Shown here: one piece after another, positions 1 through 6,557 of the stretch
Position numbering within the stretch: position 1 is the first letter of the stretch
Layout of the letters: each line of letters opens with the position of its first letter
Source: JBHIDQ01 sp046760155
Lineage (GTDB): Bacteria; Chloroflexota; Dehalococcoidia; Dehalococcoidales; RBG-16-60-22
Direction: 5' to 3'
Assembly: GCA_046760155.1 (NCBI GenBank)
Contig: JBHIDQ010000012.1
Span: forward strand, 1-21,915
DNA length: 21,915 nucleotides
Made by a program: the position numbers and the translations under genes
The notes under the pieces: model-generated
The model's input: only the letters and a program-made list of their open reading frames with translations
Databases searched by the model: none
Told to the model about the DNA's origin: nothing

Positions 1-1051
1 TCTCCGTCTCGGCAAAAGATGGGTCGGTTTTTATCTGTTGAGAGATAATCCATGGTTCCTCTATTTTTAATTCGATGCCAGCTAACCCTGAAAGCAAAGC
101 CAGCCAGGCATAGGGCAGAACCTCCCGATTGTAACCAGAGGCAATCAGGTCAATAACCTTATCATCGCAAATCTGGGCCATTTGGCTGACCTTTTCCCCG
201 ATCATTCTGAAGCCTCTTACTGGCAACCCGAGGCTGGTCAGCCCGTCATTGAAGTGCGGGTCGGAACCACCGTTTCGGATGATAATCTGCGGTTTGAATT
301 CCTCGACTATGGGCTGGACGATGGCATCAAAAACCAGCTGGTAAGAATCGTAACCAGCGTAAGGTGGCAGTGGGATATTGACGGTAAAGCCTTTGCCCTC
401 TCCGGAACCAATTTGGTGAGCGAAGCCAGTTCCCGGATAGAGCGTTCTGGGGTCCTGGTGCAGGTCAATGAGCAAAACCCTTTTATCTTCGTAAAAGTAT
501 TCTGCGGTTCCGTTTCCGGCATGAGCGTCAGTGTCCAGGATTAGGATTCTTTCTAATTTATACTCCTGCTTTAAATATAAAGCGCAGAAAGCAACGTCAT
601 TGTACAGGCAAAACCCCTCTCCGTAAGAAGGTTTGGCGTGGTGCATCCCTCCGCCTAGGGACACCACCTTTTTGAATTCGTCACCTTGCACCAGGTCGCA
701 GGCCATTTTGGCTTGTCCTACAATCAATCTGGCGGCCTCTTCCAGCTTCCCCGGCCGGCCAATGGGCATATTATCCCCGCTGTGAAATCTGAAGAATTGC
801 CCGGCATAGCTTAACCCCAGGTTGGCCGCTTTGTAGTGTTCTCTGGTGAAATCGATGTATTCCTGTCGGCAGATCAGTCGCAAATCTTGGTCGCTCGCCG
901 GCTCCGCTTTTAGCATTCGGTAGTTGTCATCCTCGGCTAGATTTTCCTTCAGGAATTGGGGGAATTCTTGATAGCGGTCGCCACGAAAAGGATGACCCGG
1001 CCCAAAATCATATTCCTTAAGTTCTTCCTGATACAGAATTCCCAGCGCCAT
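1..1051 (-). CDS. Histone deacetylase / acetoin-utilisation (AcuC-like) family amidohydrolase, C-terminus beyond window
   Basis: Partial gene: 350 codons are open from the ATG at 1051 to the window edge, so the C-terminus is missing. The family (arginase/deacetylase fold) hydrolyses acetyl-lysine or acetylpolyamine-type amides with one zinc. Its signature residues are visible: the His pair 137-138 in GGGMHHA, the zinc ligands Asp175 and His177 in LDTDAHAGNGT, Asp264 in NGGSDPH, and the transition-state Tyr307 in ASGYN. The residue after the second zinc ligand, usually His, is Ala178. AGAGGTG lies just upstream of the ATG. The gene follows the DnaJ-like gene by 22 bases on the same strand, so the two are probably co-transcribed. 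The substrate cannot be told from sequence; protein deacetylase, acetylpolyamine amidohydrolase and AcuC are all possible. This gene is missed if only complete ORFs are considered. Confidence 0.88.
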   Translation of the reverse strand, partial: MALGILYQEELKEYDFGPGHPFRGDRYQEFPQFLKENLAEDDNYRMLKAEPASDQDLRLICRQEYIDFTREHYKAANLGLSYAGQFFRFHSGDNMPIGRPGKLEEAARLIVGQAKMACDLVQGDEFKKVVSLGGGMHHAKPSYGEGFCLYNDVAFCALYLKQEYKLERILILDTDAHAGNGTAEYFYEDKRVLLIDLHQDPRTLYPGTGFAHQIGSGEGKGFTVNIPLPPYAGYDSYQLVFDAIVQPIVEEFKPQIIIRNGGSDPHFNDGLTSLGLPVRGFRMIGEKVSQMAQICDDKVIDLIASGYNREVLPYAWLALLSGLAGIELKIEEPWIISQQIKTDPSFAETE

Positions 1052-1073
1052 TTTTCACCTCTGACTGAGCTTT

Positions 1074-1748
1074 TTACTTAACTTTAACCACAATGATGAT
1101 GTCTCCCGGTTGCCCATCGGTTATCTGGCGGGCGTTGCGCAGTTTTACTTTGGTGCCCGTTTTTACTCCCGCCGGAATCTTTACCCTCAGCTTTTTTCCC
1201 TTGCGCACGAGGTCCTTTTCTAATCCCTGAGCTGCCTGTTCTTTATTGATGGTTATCTCATAGCGGACTTCCCGACGTGGCGGACGCGGTGGATGTTGAG
1301 CCGGGCCAAATATTTCTTCCAGGTTAATCCCTCCCGGAGCCTCAAATCTGATTCTCCCCGGACCACCAAAGCCCCGACTGAATGTCCGGAAGGAAAACCT
1401 CCTCCCCTTCAGGACGTCACCAAAGATGTTATCCAGAAAGTCAAAGCCAAGCCCAGAGCCGCCAAAGTCTCGCATCAAATCTTCAAAGCTAGCCCGGGTA
1501 AAAGGACTGCCAAAGATATCGCCGATATTGCCTATGGTGCCGAACTGGTCATATTGCCTTCTCTTTTGTGGGTCACCAAGAACCCCGAAAGCCTCATTTA
1601 TCTCCTTAAATTTTTCGTTGGCCCATTTCTCCTTGCCCGGGTTGCGGTCGGGATGGTGCTGCATCGCCAGCCTGCGATAAGCCTTCTTGATTTGCTCTTG
1701 ATTAGCGTTTCTGGGTACGCCCAGAATCTGATAATAGTCTTTTGCCAT
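1074..1748 (-). CDS. DnaJ/CbpA-like J-domain co-chaperone, short form
   Basis: The 224-residue protein starts with a canonical J domain (about residues 3-70) with the HPD motif at 32-34, which stimulates Hsp70 ATPase. A Gly/Phe-rich linker follows (about 70-150, e.g. GGSGLGFDFLDNIFG), then one beta-rich client-binding domain (about 160-224) ending in GDIIIVVKVK. There is no CxxCxGxG zinc-finger region, so it resembles CbpA rather than DnaJ. At 224 residues it is clearly shorter than CbpA (about 300), because only one of the two C-terminal beta domains is present. AGAGGCAG precedes the ATG. It is the first gene of the leftward pair with the deacetylase-fold gene, behind the promoter at 1770-1799. 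Chaperone and deacetylase may act together, but that is only inferred from the shared transcript. Confidence 0.9.
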   Translation of the reverse strand: MAKDYYQILGVPRNANQEQIKKAYRRLAMQHHPDRNPGKEKWANEKFKEINEAFGVLGDPQKRRQYDQFGTIGNIGDIFGSPFTRASFEDLMRDFGGSGLGFDFLDNIFGDVLKGRRFSFRTFSRGFGGPGRIRFEAPGGINLEEIFGPAQHPPRPPRREVRYEITINKEQAAQGLEKDLVRKGKKLRVKIPAGVKTGTKVKLRNARQITDGQPGDIIIVVKVK

Positions 1749-1769
1749 TGCTTTTCTGCCTCTGCTGGC

Positions 1770-1799
1770 ATTATAAGCCTATCAACTCGTTGACGCCAA
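1770..1799 (-). promoter_or_regulatory. Sigma70-like promoter of the DnaJ-like/deacetylase pair
   Basis: On the minus strand a perfect -10 TATAAT (1775-1770) follows a 4/6 -35 TTGGCG (1799-1794) with an 18-base spacer. Transcription would start near 1763, about 15 bases before the ATG at 1748, leaving room only for the Shine-Dalgarno sequence. Confidence 0.6.
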
Positions 1800-1812
1800 T
1801 TTTTGCTTGCTC

Positions 1813-1841
1813 TTGTTCATAATAATCTCAAAAGGTAAAAT
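1813..1841 (+). promoter_or_regulatory. Probable promoter of the rightward DUF72/DUF488 operon
   Basis: TTGTTC (1813-1818), a 17-base spacer and TAAAAT (1836-1841, 5/6 of the -10 consensus) precede the ATG at 1871. The -35 is weak (TTG only). The site is back-to-back with the leftward promoter at 1770-1799, so the 122-base gap 1749-1870 appears to be a divergent promoter region. Confidence 0.4.
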
Positions 1842-1870
1842 TAGTCTATGAAGAGAAAGGAAGGTTTGAG

Positions 1871-2500
1871 ATGACTGAGCAACTGGGTAAGATGGAAAAG
1901 CCTGAGGCAGAGCGTTTCACCGGTAAGAGAAAGCTTTGTCTCGTGCCTCTTCTTTTTTCTGGCGAAAAGGCCCCTCAGGAATACGCCGCCAAGTTTAAAC
2001 TCTACTGGAAACAGGTTGGTGAGCATATCGCTAATCTGGAGTCGAAAATAGGCCGGGTGAGCCATGTCTATCATGAATCAATTACCGTGGCGGGTAAGGA
2101 CGGGCTCAAGGCAATAGAGAAACTGAATCCGGCCAGTGGGCGCATGGCTAAGCAAAAGTGCCGAGGCGGTGCCGTACTTGAGGCAACTGAGGACAAGCAA
2201 TTAGCCGATGAGAGTCTGGACTGGGAAAGGTTTCTCCTGATGGGATTTATCAGTCAGAAAGTGGCGGAGACAGTCTCCAAATTCTATGTCGAAGCCTCGC
2301 GGAAAAGGTATGAGCACATTGCCCGCAGAATAGACGAGACGCTCAAGGCTAATGAGGTAGGGATACTCTTTATTCGGGAAGGTCACCTGGTGCAATTTCC
2401 GCCGGATATAGAGGTATTCAGTGTGGCGCCACCGGCCTTGGACGAAATTCATCGCTGGCAGCGTGAACGTCCGGTCGCGGAAAAGAAAGACGAGTCATGA
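1871..2500 (+). CDS. Conserved-looking protein of unknown function (209 aa), first gene of DUF72/DUF488 operon
   Basis: I do not recognise this family. The protein is soluble and Lys/Glu-rich, with no signal peptide, membrane segment or Cys motif. An N-terminal beta/alpha part contains CLVPLLF. A middle region carries RFLLMGF. A long helix around residues 135-165 (KVAETVSKFYVEASRKRYEH) is followed by a compact alpha/beta end with GILFIREGHLVQFP and APPALDEIHRW. The last part reminds me weakly of L7Ae/eRF1-like RNA-binding folds, but I cannot support that. The ATG has a strong AAGGAAGG ribosome site. The gene after it starts one base beyond this stop, so the products are probably made together. 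Real coding is supported by operon packing and compositional coherence. Confidence 0.75.
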   Translation: MTEQLGKMEKPEAERFTGKRKLCLVPLLFSGEKAPQEYAAKFKLYWKQVGEHIANLESKIGRVSHVYHESITVAGKDGLKAIEKLNPASGRMAKQKCRGGAVLEATEDKQLADESLDWERFLLMGFISQKVAETVSKFYVEASRKRYEHIARRIDETLKANEVGILFIREGHLVQFPPDIEVFSVAPPALDEIHRWQRERPVAEKKDES

Positions 2501-2501
2501 A

Positions 2502-2819
2502 ATGAGTGCCGTTGATGATTTTTATGCCTTGCTGGAAACGACCGAGGTTATGCAGCAGGTACGCAAAAGTCTGAAGGAAGAACCGGCACACCTTTTGGGC
2601 GATATCTGTCGGGAGTATCAGAGAACTGGTCAGCCGGTGCCGGACCATCGTCTGCGTTTTGTTGGCTATATGGGTGAAGCCGCTCTTAAGGCGCTTCTTT
2701 CGGCAAGTCTGATAAGCCGGCAGCCGGGAGGAAGACTATCCCTCTACTGTTATGAGCCTACTCCAGAAGGGCTCGAGCACTATGAAAAGCTTAAAGCTGA
2801 TGGCTTCTACCAGCGGTGA
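2502..2819 (+). CDS. Small winged-helix-like protein of unknown function (105 aa)
   Basis: The start is ATG 2502, one base after the previous stop. The reading frame is open further upstream to 2421, but that stretch lies inside the previous gene, and the chosen start gives normal operon packing. The product begins MSAVDDFYALLETTEV. Its second half (about residues 50-105) reads as a helix-turn-helix followed by a beta hairpin: GEAALKALLSASLISRQPGG, then a strand pair and TPEGLEHYEKL. That pattern matches MarR/PadR-type winged-helix proteins, so a DNA-binding or adaptor role is possible. It could be a regulator of the operon, although it is the second gene. Its 3' end overlaps the start of the DUF72 gene by 38 bases. 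Confidence 0.65.
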   Translation: MSAVDDFYALLETTEVMQQVRKSLKEEPAHLLGDICREYQRTGQPVPDHRLRFVGYMGEAALKALLSASLISRQPGGRLSLYCYEPTPEGLEHYEKLKADGFYQR

Positions 2820-3555
2820 GACAGAATTTGCTAAAGTTAAGATTGGTTGCTGCGGTTTTCCCGGCGGCAAGGGAAAATATTTCCAGCAGTTCAAACTGGT
2901 GGAAGTGCAGCCGACCTTTTACAAGATGCCCCGACTGGAGACTGCCCTGAGGTGGCGGAGTGAAGCCCCGGCTGACTTTGAATTTAGCCTTAAGGCCTGG
3001 CAGCTAATCACCCATCCCCCCACCAGCCCAACCTATCGTAAGGCGGGCATCAAAATTCCCACGGGTGCCGAGGAGAACTATGGTTTTTTTAGACCAAGCG
3101 ATGAGGTGCACAAAGCATGGGAGGCAACTATGAGATTTGCCCAAGCTCTAGAAGCCAGGGTCATCGTCTTTCAGTGCCCACCGAGTTTCAAACCGACCCC
3201 ACAAAATATCGACAATCTGAAAAGATTCTTTCGGTCGATAAGGAATTCCGGGTTCCTCTTTGCCTGGGAACCACGTGGCGAATGGAGTGAGCCGACAATC
3301 AAAGCTCTGTGTTCAGAGCTGGGGCTAATTCACTGCGTTGACCCTATGGAGAAAGAGTCATTGTATGGGGAATTTCAATATTTTCGTTTGCACGGTGGAC
3401 CCGGTTACCGACATCAATATTCAGGAGAGGAACTGACGCATCTGAAAGAGAAGGTGTTGGACAAGGAAAGCTACGTCCTGTTCAACAACCTCAATATGCA
3501 TCACGATGCCCTGGCTTTTGACCGTCTGATGAGGGGAGAAGATGCAGAATCTTAA
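2782..3555 (+). CDS. DUF72 (YecE-like) TIM-barrel protein
   Basis: A 257-residue member of the DUF72 family, whose biochemical role is not established. Typical family features are the first strand KIGCCGFPGGKGKYFQQF, then VEVQPTFYKMP (family pattern vE.n.tFY..P), FSLKAWQLITHP, the barrel strand VIVFQCPPSF, FAWEPRGEW, and the C-terminal FRLHGGPGY and FNNLNMHHDA. I chose ATG 2782 because AGAAGGG (2765-2771) is correctly spaced 10 bases upstream. ATG 2800, and 2752 further upstream, are alternatives. Both 2752 and 2782 lie inside the preceding gene, indicating translational coupling. It overlaps the DUF488 gene by 14 bases, a pairing also seen in other prokaryotes, which suggests a joint function. 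Confidence 0.85.
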   Translation: MKSLKLMASTSGETEFAKVKIGCCGFPGGKGKYFQQFKLVEVQPTFYKMPRLETALRWRSEAPADFEFSLKAWQLITHPPTSPTYRKAGIKIPTGAEENYGFFRPSDEVHKAWEATMRFAQALEARVIVFQCPPSFKPTPQNIDNLKRFFRSIRNSGFLFAWEPRGEWSEPTIKALCSELGLIHCVDPMEKESLYGEFQYFRLHGGPGYRHQYSGEELTHLKEKVLDKESYVLFNNLNMHHDALAFDRLMRGEDAES

Positions 3556-4018
3556 ACCAGATAAACTTATCTATACCTTGGGCACCAGCACTCGCTCTGC
3601 AGGGGAGTTTATTGAGCTACTTACCAGTCACGATGTAGAGGTCGTAGCTGATGTCAGGACATTTCCGGTGAGCCGATTCGAGCACTTCCGTCGGGAGAAG
3701 TTGACCAATTTATTGCCTGAGGCAGGTATCGACTACGTTTATCTGGGGAAGGAGTTGGGTGGCTATCGCCGAGGGGGCTACCAGGCTTTCACTGCCACCA
3801 CTGAATTTGAGGAGGGTCTGAAGAAGCTGGAGAAAATCGCTCTGGAAAGAAAGACCGCCGTTGTTTGTGCGGAACGATTCCCCTGGCGTTGCCATCGCCG
3901 TTTTATCGCCCTGGAGCTGGAGAAATTTTGCTGGCGGGTAATCCATATTATCGACCGGGAAAGAGATTGGCTGCCGAAGAAACATTCTGGGAATCGTGAC
4001 CAATTGAAACTCATTTAA
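3542..4018 (+). CDS. DUF488 family protein
   Basis: The 158-residue product fits DUF488: N-terminal strand IYTLGTSTRSAGEFIELL (family pattern tiGhs...f...L), VVADVRTFPVSR (lvDVR..P.Sr), LGKELGG, and the family's Cys motif VVCAERFPWRCHR near residues 107-119, followed by VIHII. The motif CaE...CHR may form a catalytic or metal site, but the activity is unknown. The start overlaps DUF72 by 14 bases (GGGGAGAAG precedes the ATG). Its stop overlaps the convergent radical SAM stop by 4 bases, so this is the end of the rightward operon and no intergenic terminator fits between the two. Confidence 0.88.
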   Translation: MQNLKPDKLIYTLGTSTRSAGEFIELLTSHDVEVVADVRTFPVSRFEHFRREKLTNLLPEAGIDYVYLGKELGGYRRGGYQAFTATTEFEEGLKKLEKIALERKTAVVCAERFPWRCHRRFIALELEKFCWRVIHIIDRERDWLPKKHSGNRDQLKLI

Positions 4019-5118
4019 TAGTAATCACCAAGCAGATGGATATTGCCCAGCCTTACATTGTTTAGTCCCTGTGCCTTCGCCGCTGCCAGACATTCTTGGG
4101 CATGACGTTGTGAAGTGGGCGGTAAATCATTCATCATGAATTGGGGATGGAAGGCAAGGAGAGCGTAGGGAATATCAGGGCTGAGTGAGGAGATAAAGGA
4201 AGCAATTCTAGATATTTCCGCCTTGTCGATATATCCCGGAACGAGTAAAGTGCTGGCCACCAAAAACGGAGGCGAGGGTCTTTTCTCAATATACTGCGCC
4301 AGCCACTTAAAATTTTCCAGAGTCCTTTTATTGCTTACCCCGCAGAGAGCAATGTGCAGTTCCTCGCTCCAGGCCTTGAGGTCAAACTTAATGCAACCGC
4401 CGGAGTTCAAGGAAAGCTCCGCCGCCTGTCTCAATAAGGCGGGGTGCATGGAGCCATTGCTCTCCCAGCAGATGCGCAGAATCCGGCCCCGGTTGCTTTC
4501 TCGGGCTAATCGGGAGGCACGCAGGGCATGGGGCAGTTGGGGTGATGGGTCACCACCAAAGTAACAGATGCAGGCAGTGCGGTCATCGACCGCCTGAGCC
4601 AGCTCCAGTGCGTCAACCTGGCTCTTTCCCGTTGCCGAGTAGCGATAGTGCCAGTTCTGACAGAAGAGGCAATCAAAAGAGCAGGCCTGATAGAAAACAG
4701 CCAGGTTCTTGTAGCCATATTCAGCGCCTTGAGAGTAGGCAAACTGGGGATAGCCAGCCCCGGTTCCCCCCGGACAGACCCAATCCGCTACGCAGTTGGT
4801 TGGCAAGCTATCATAGTACCAGCTGACGTTACCTTTTTTAGCGGTGGCACCGACCAGTCTATTTTCTCGGTTGAGGCGTAGTCCACAATAACCCCGGTCA
4901 TTTGGCGGAATACGGCACGCATTGGCGCAGAGTTGGCACTTTACCCCTCCTTCTGCTCTTGGAGGCTTTTCCGGAAGCTTAAATGGACTTCTTGCCGCAT
5001 GGTGCGCTTCTTCAATCAAGGGAAGAACCCGGGCAAAGTCTTTGCGAAAGCAATCGGCGCATAGACCTATACCCCGTGAAATGAGCGGCGACTCTTTACC
5101 GCAGTGCTGACAGACCAT
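4015..5118 (-). CDS. Radical SAM enzyme, PflA/AmmeMemoRadiSam-like, with N-terminal Cys-rich region
   Basis: A 367-residue radical SAM protein. The [4Fe-4S]-SAM motif CSFDCLFC (C-x3-C-x2-C) lies near residue 146. Upstream are a zinc-ribbon-like pair (CQHC and CADC, residues 3-22) and a second cluster CQLCANACRI ... GYCGLR (about 61-81). The latter resembles the N-terminal signature of the AmmeMemoRadiSam and PflA-activase-like COG1180/COG1313 groups. FGGDPSPQ, ICWESNGS and FDLKAW are the expected SAM/substrate strands (compare TGGEP and ETNG in activases). The usual Memo/AMMECR1 partners are not in this window, so the substrate is open. The promoter at 5138-5166 drives it. It is divergent from the second radical SAM gene and converges on the DUF488 gene with a 4-base overlap. 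Confidence 0.85.
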   Translation of the reverse strand: MVCQHCGKESPLISRGIGLCADCFRKDFARVLPLIEEAHHAARSPFKLPEKPPRAEGGVKCQLCANACRIPPNDRGYCGLRLNRENRLVGATAKKGNVSWYYDSLPTNCVADWVCPGGTGAGYPQFAYSQGAEYGYKNLAVFYQACSFDCLFCQNWHYRYSATGKSQVDALELAQAVDDRTACICYFGGDPSPQLPHALRASRLARESNRGRILRICWESNGSMHPALLRQAAELSLNSGGCIKFDLKAWSEELHIALCGVSNKRTLENFKWLAQYIEKRPSPPFLVASTLLVPGYIDKAEISRIASFISSLSPDIPYALLAFHPQFMMNDLPPTSQRHAQECLAAAKAQGLNNVRLGNIHLLGDYY

Positions 5119-5137
5119 AAACTGCTCTACAATATCT

Positions 5138-5166
5138 ATAATATGTTATACCTAATTCTAGACCAA
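5138..5166 (-). promoter_or_regulatory. Promoter of the leftward radical SAM gene
   Basis: On the minus strand, TTGGTC (5166-5161), an exact 17-base spacer and TATTAT (5143-5138, 5/6) end about 20 bases before the ATG at 5118. Together with 5217-5245 this makes the gap 5119-5276 a divergent promoter region. Confidence 0.55.
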
Positions 5167-5216
5167 TTGGTTGCTAGCTTCAAAGTGAGAGAGTACTGCC
5201 CGTAGCATTTAGCCTC

Positions 5217-5245
5217 TTGACAACAGCCTTTCCTTCTGATATAGT
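5217..5245 (+). promoter_or_regulatory. Near-consensus sigma70 promoter of the UDG-linked radical SAM gene
   Basis: A perfect -35 TTGACA (5217-5222), an exact 17-base spacer (5223-5239) and a -10 TATAGT (5240-5245, 5/6). This is the best promoter in the window. Its -35 TTG is also the most upstream possible start codon of the following ORF, so that codon is untranscribed promoter and not a start. Confidence 0.75.
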
Positions 5246-5276
5246 ACATATGTTCTATCCTTTTCGGCTGAGAAAG

Positions 5277-6461
5277 ATGGAAGTTGAAGACAAATTAGAG
5301 ACACTGGTGGCTGGCGCTCAATTCGACGTTTGTGGTTACGGTGGGCTGCGCCGTATAAAACCCTCTCCGCTGCGTTTCATTCATCGGGCGGCGCTGCCCG
5401 GTGGTGGCTATGTTTGTCTTTTCAAGGTTCTCCTCACCAATGTCTGCACTAATGACTGTGCTTATTGTGTCAATCAGGTCGGTCGGGATATACCTCGCAC
5501 TTATTTTCAGCCTGAGGAGCTGGCCAAGTTATTCATGCAGCTCTATACCAGAAGACTGGTGCGTGGCCTTTTTCTCAGTTCTGGGATTGCCGCCAATGCT
5601 TCACGGACTATGGAGTCAATGGTCAAGACGGTGGAAATCCTGCGTTACCGCTATGGGTTTGATGGCTATATTCACCTTAAAATCCTGCCCGGCGCATCTT
5701 TTGATTGCGTTGCCGAAGGTTGCAAATTGGCCAGCAGGGTCTCGGTTAACATGGAAGCACCAACCATCCAGCATCTGGCTAGACTTAGCGCCAAGAAAGA
5801 CCTCTATCAGGGCATTCTGGAACCGATGCGCTGGGTGCAGAAGCTGACGGTGGCCGACGAGAGGTTGGTGCCTTCGGGGCAGACAACCCAGTTTGTGGTC
5901 GGAGCTGCTGGTGAGACCGACCGTGACATCTTGCGCACCACCGAGGCTCTTTACCGTGAAATTGAATTGAGAAGAGTCTATTTCAGCCCGTTTCGCCCGG
6001 TACCAAACTCGCCACTGGAGGGGCTGTCGCCCACTTATCCCTTAAGAGCTCACCGACTCTACCAGTCGGATTGGCTGCTCCGGGTTTACGGCTTTTCCCC
6101 TCAGGAAGTAGAGCTGGCCCTGGGGGAGAAAGGCAACCTGACTTTAAGGAAGGACCCGAAGTTGGTCATCGCTGAGAAGCAGCCCTGGCTTTTCCCGGTA
6201 GATGTCAATCGCGCTAGCTATGACGAGCTGCTTCGTGTGCCGGGCATCGGCCCGGCGTCAGCCAGCCGAATCATCGAAGCTCGCCGGGAACACAGCATTG
6301 ACTCGATGGCGCAACTTAAAAAAATGCGTGTGGTGACAAGAAGGGCAGTCCCCTTTATCTGGTTCCGGGGTATGCTCGATTTTGAAAAACAAGCTTCCTT
6401 CATACCTCATCTTGATGACTTAGACGAACCGACACCTTCACTCGCTGGAATTATTAGCTAG
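5277..6461 (+). CDS. Putative DNA modification/repair radical SAM protein (UDG-linked family) with C-terminal HhH
   Basis: 394 residues from ATG 5277. I prefer this start because the frame's TTG at 5217 lies in the promoter -35, ATG 5250 would be almost leaderless, and the family begins with a 'KLE.L...A.fDV' segment (here EDKLETLVAGAQFDV, residues 4-18). The radical SAM cluster is CTNDCAYC (C57, C61, C64). A helix-hairpin-helix with VPGIGPASA near residues 319-328 would bind DNA non-specifically. The family is known as 'rSAM linked to UDG' because it usually neighbours a DUF4130 uracil-DNA-glycosylase-like gene; that partner is absent here. The reaction is unproven. A hairpin (6463-6480) follows the stop directly, and the 3' end is duplicated at 19528-19621. 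The ribosome site (GAGAAAG against the ATG) is poor. Confidence 0.88.
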   Translation: MEVEDKLETLVAGAQFDVCGYGGLRRIKPSPLRFIHRAALPGGGYVCLFKVLLTNVCTNDCAYCVNQVGRDIPRTYFQPEELAKLFMQLYTRRLVRGLFLSSGIAANASRTMESMVKTVEILRYRYGFDGYIHLKILPGASFDCVAEGCKLASRVSVNMEAPTIQHLARLSAKKDLYQGILEPMRWVQKLTVADERLVPSGQTTQFVVGAAGETDRDILRTTEALYREIELRRVYFSPFRPVPNSPLEGLSPTYPLRAHRLYQSDWLLRVYGFSPQEVELALGEKGNLTLRKDPKLVIAEKQPWLFPVDVNRASYDELLRVPGIGPASASRIIEARREHSIDSMAQLKKMRVVTRRAVPFIWFRGMLDFEKQASFIPHLDDLDEPTPSLAGIIS

Positions 6462-6541
6462 TCTATTGCTGGTCCAATAGGAGTGAATTTCGATAGGAAG
6501 TAACTTTTCAATAAATTTTCTACAAATCGTTCGTCAGCTAG
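6399..6541 (+). repeat. Inverted long-range repeat, arm A (3' end of radical SAM gene plus downstream)
   Basis: Bases 6399-6492 match the reverse complement of 19528-19621 over 94 bp without gaps, with 5 differences, all transitions. The similarity continues more weakly (roughly three-quarters identical with small gaps) through 6541, matching down to 19478. The arm covers the last 20 codons of the radical SAM gene, its stop and the following hairpin, and ends just before the aminotransferase stop at 6558. Confidence 0.9.
6463..6480 (+). terminator. Hairpin directly after radical SAM stop
   Basis: CTATTG-6-CAATAG, starting two bases after the stop codon. There is no U-tract after it, so as an intrinsic terminator it is weak. 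The stem is intact in both repeat copies (second copy 19540-19557), where the differences fall in the loop. Confidence 0.35.
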
Positions 6542-6557
6542 CTTGCTCACCAGAATA

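Noticed and set aside
4015..5118. Naming the gene AmmeMemoRadiSam (amrS)
   Set aside because: The Cys pattern is similar, but the Memo and AMMECR1-type partners that define that system are not in the window.
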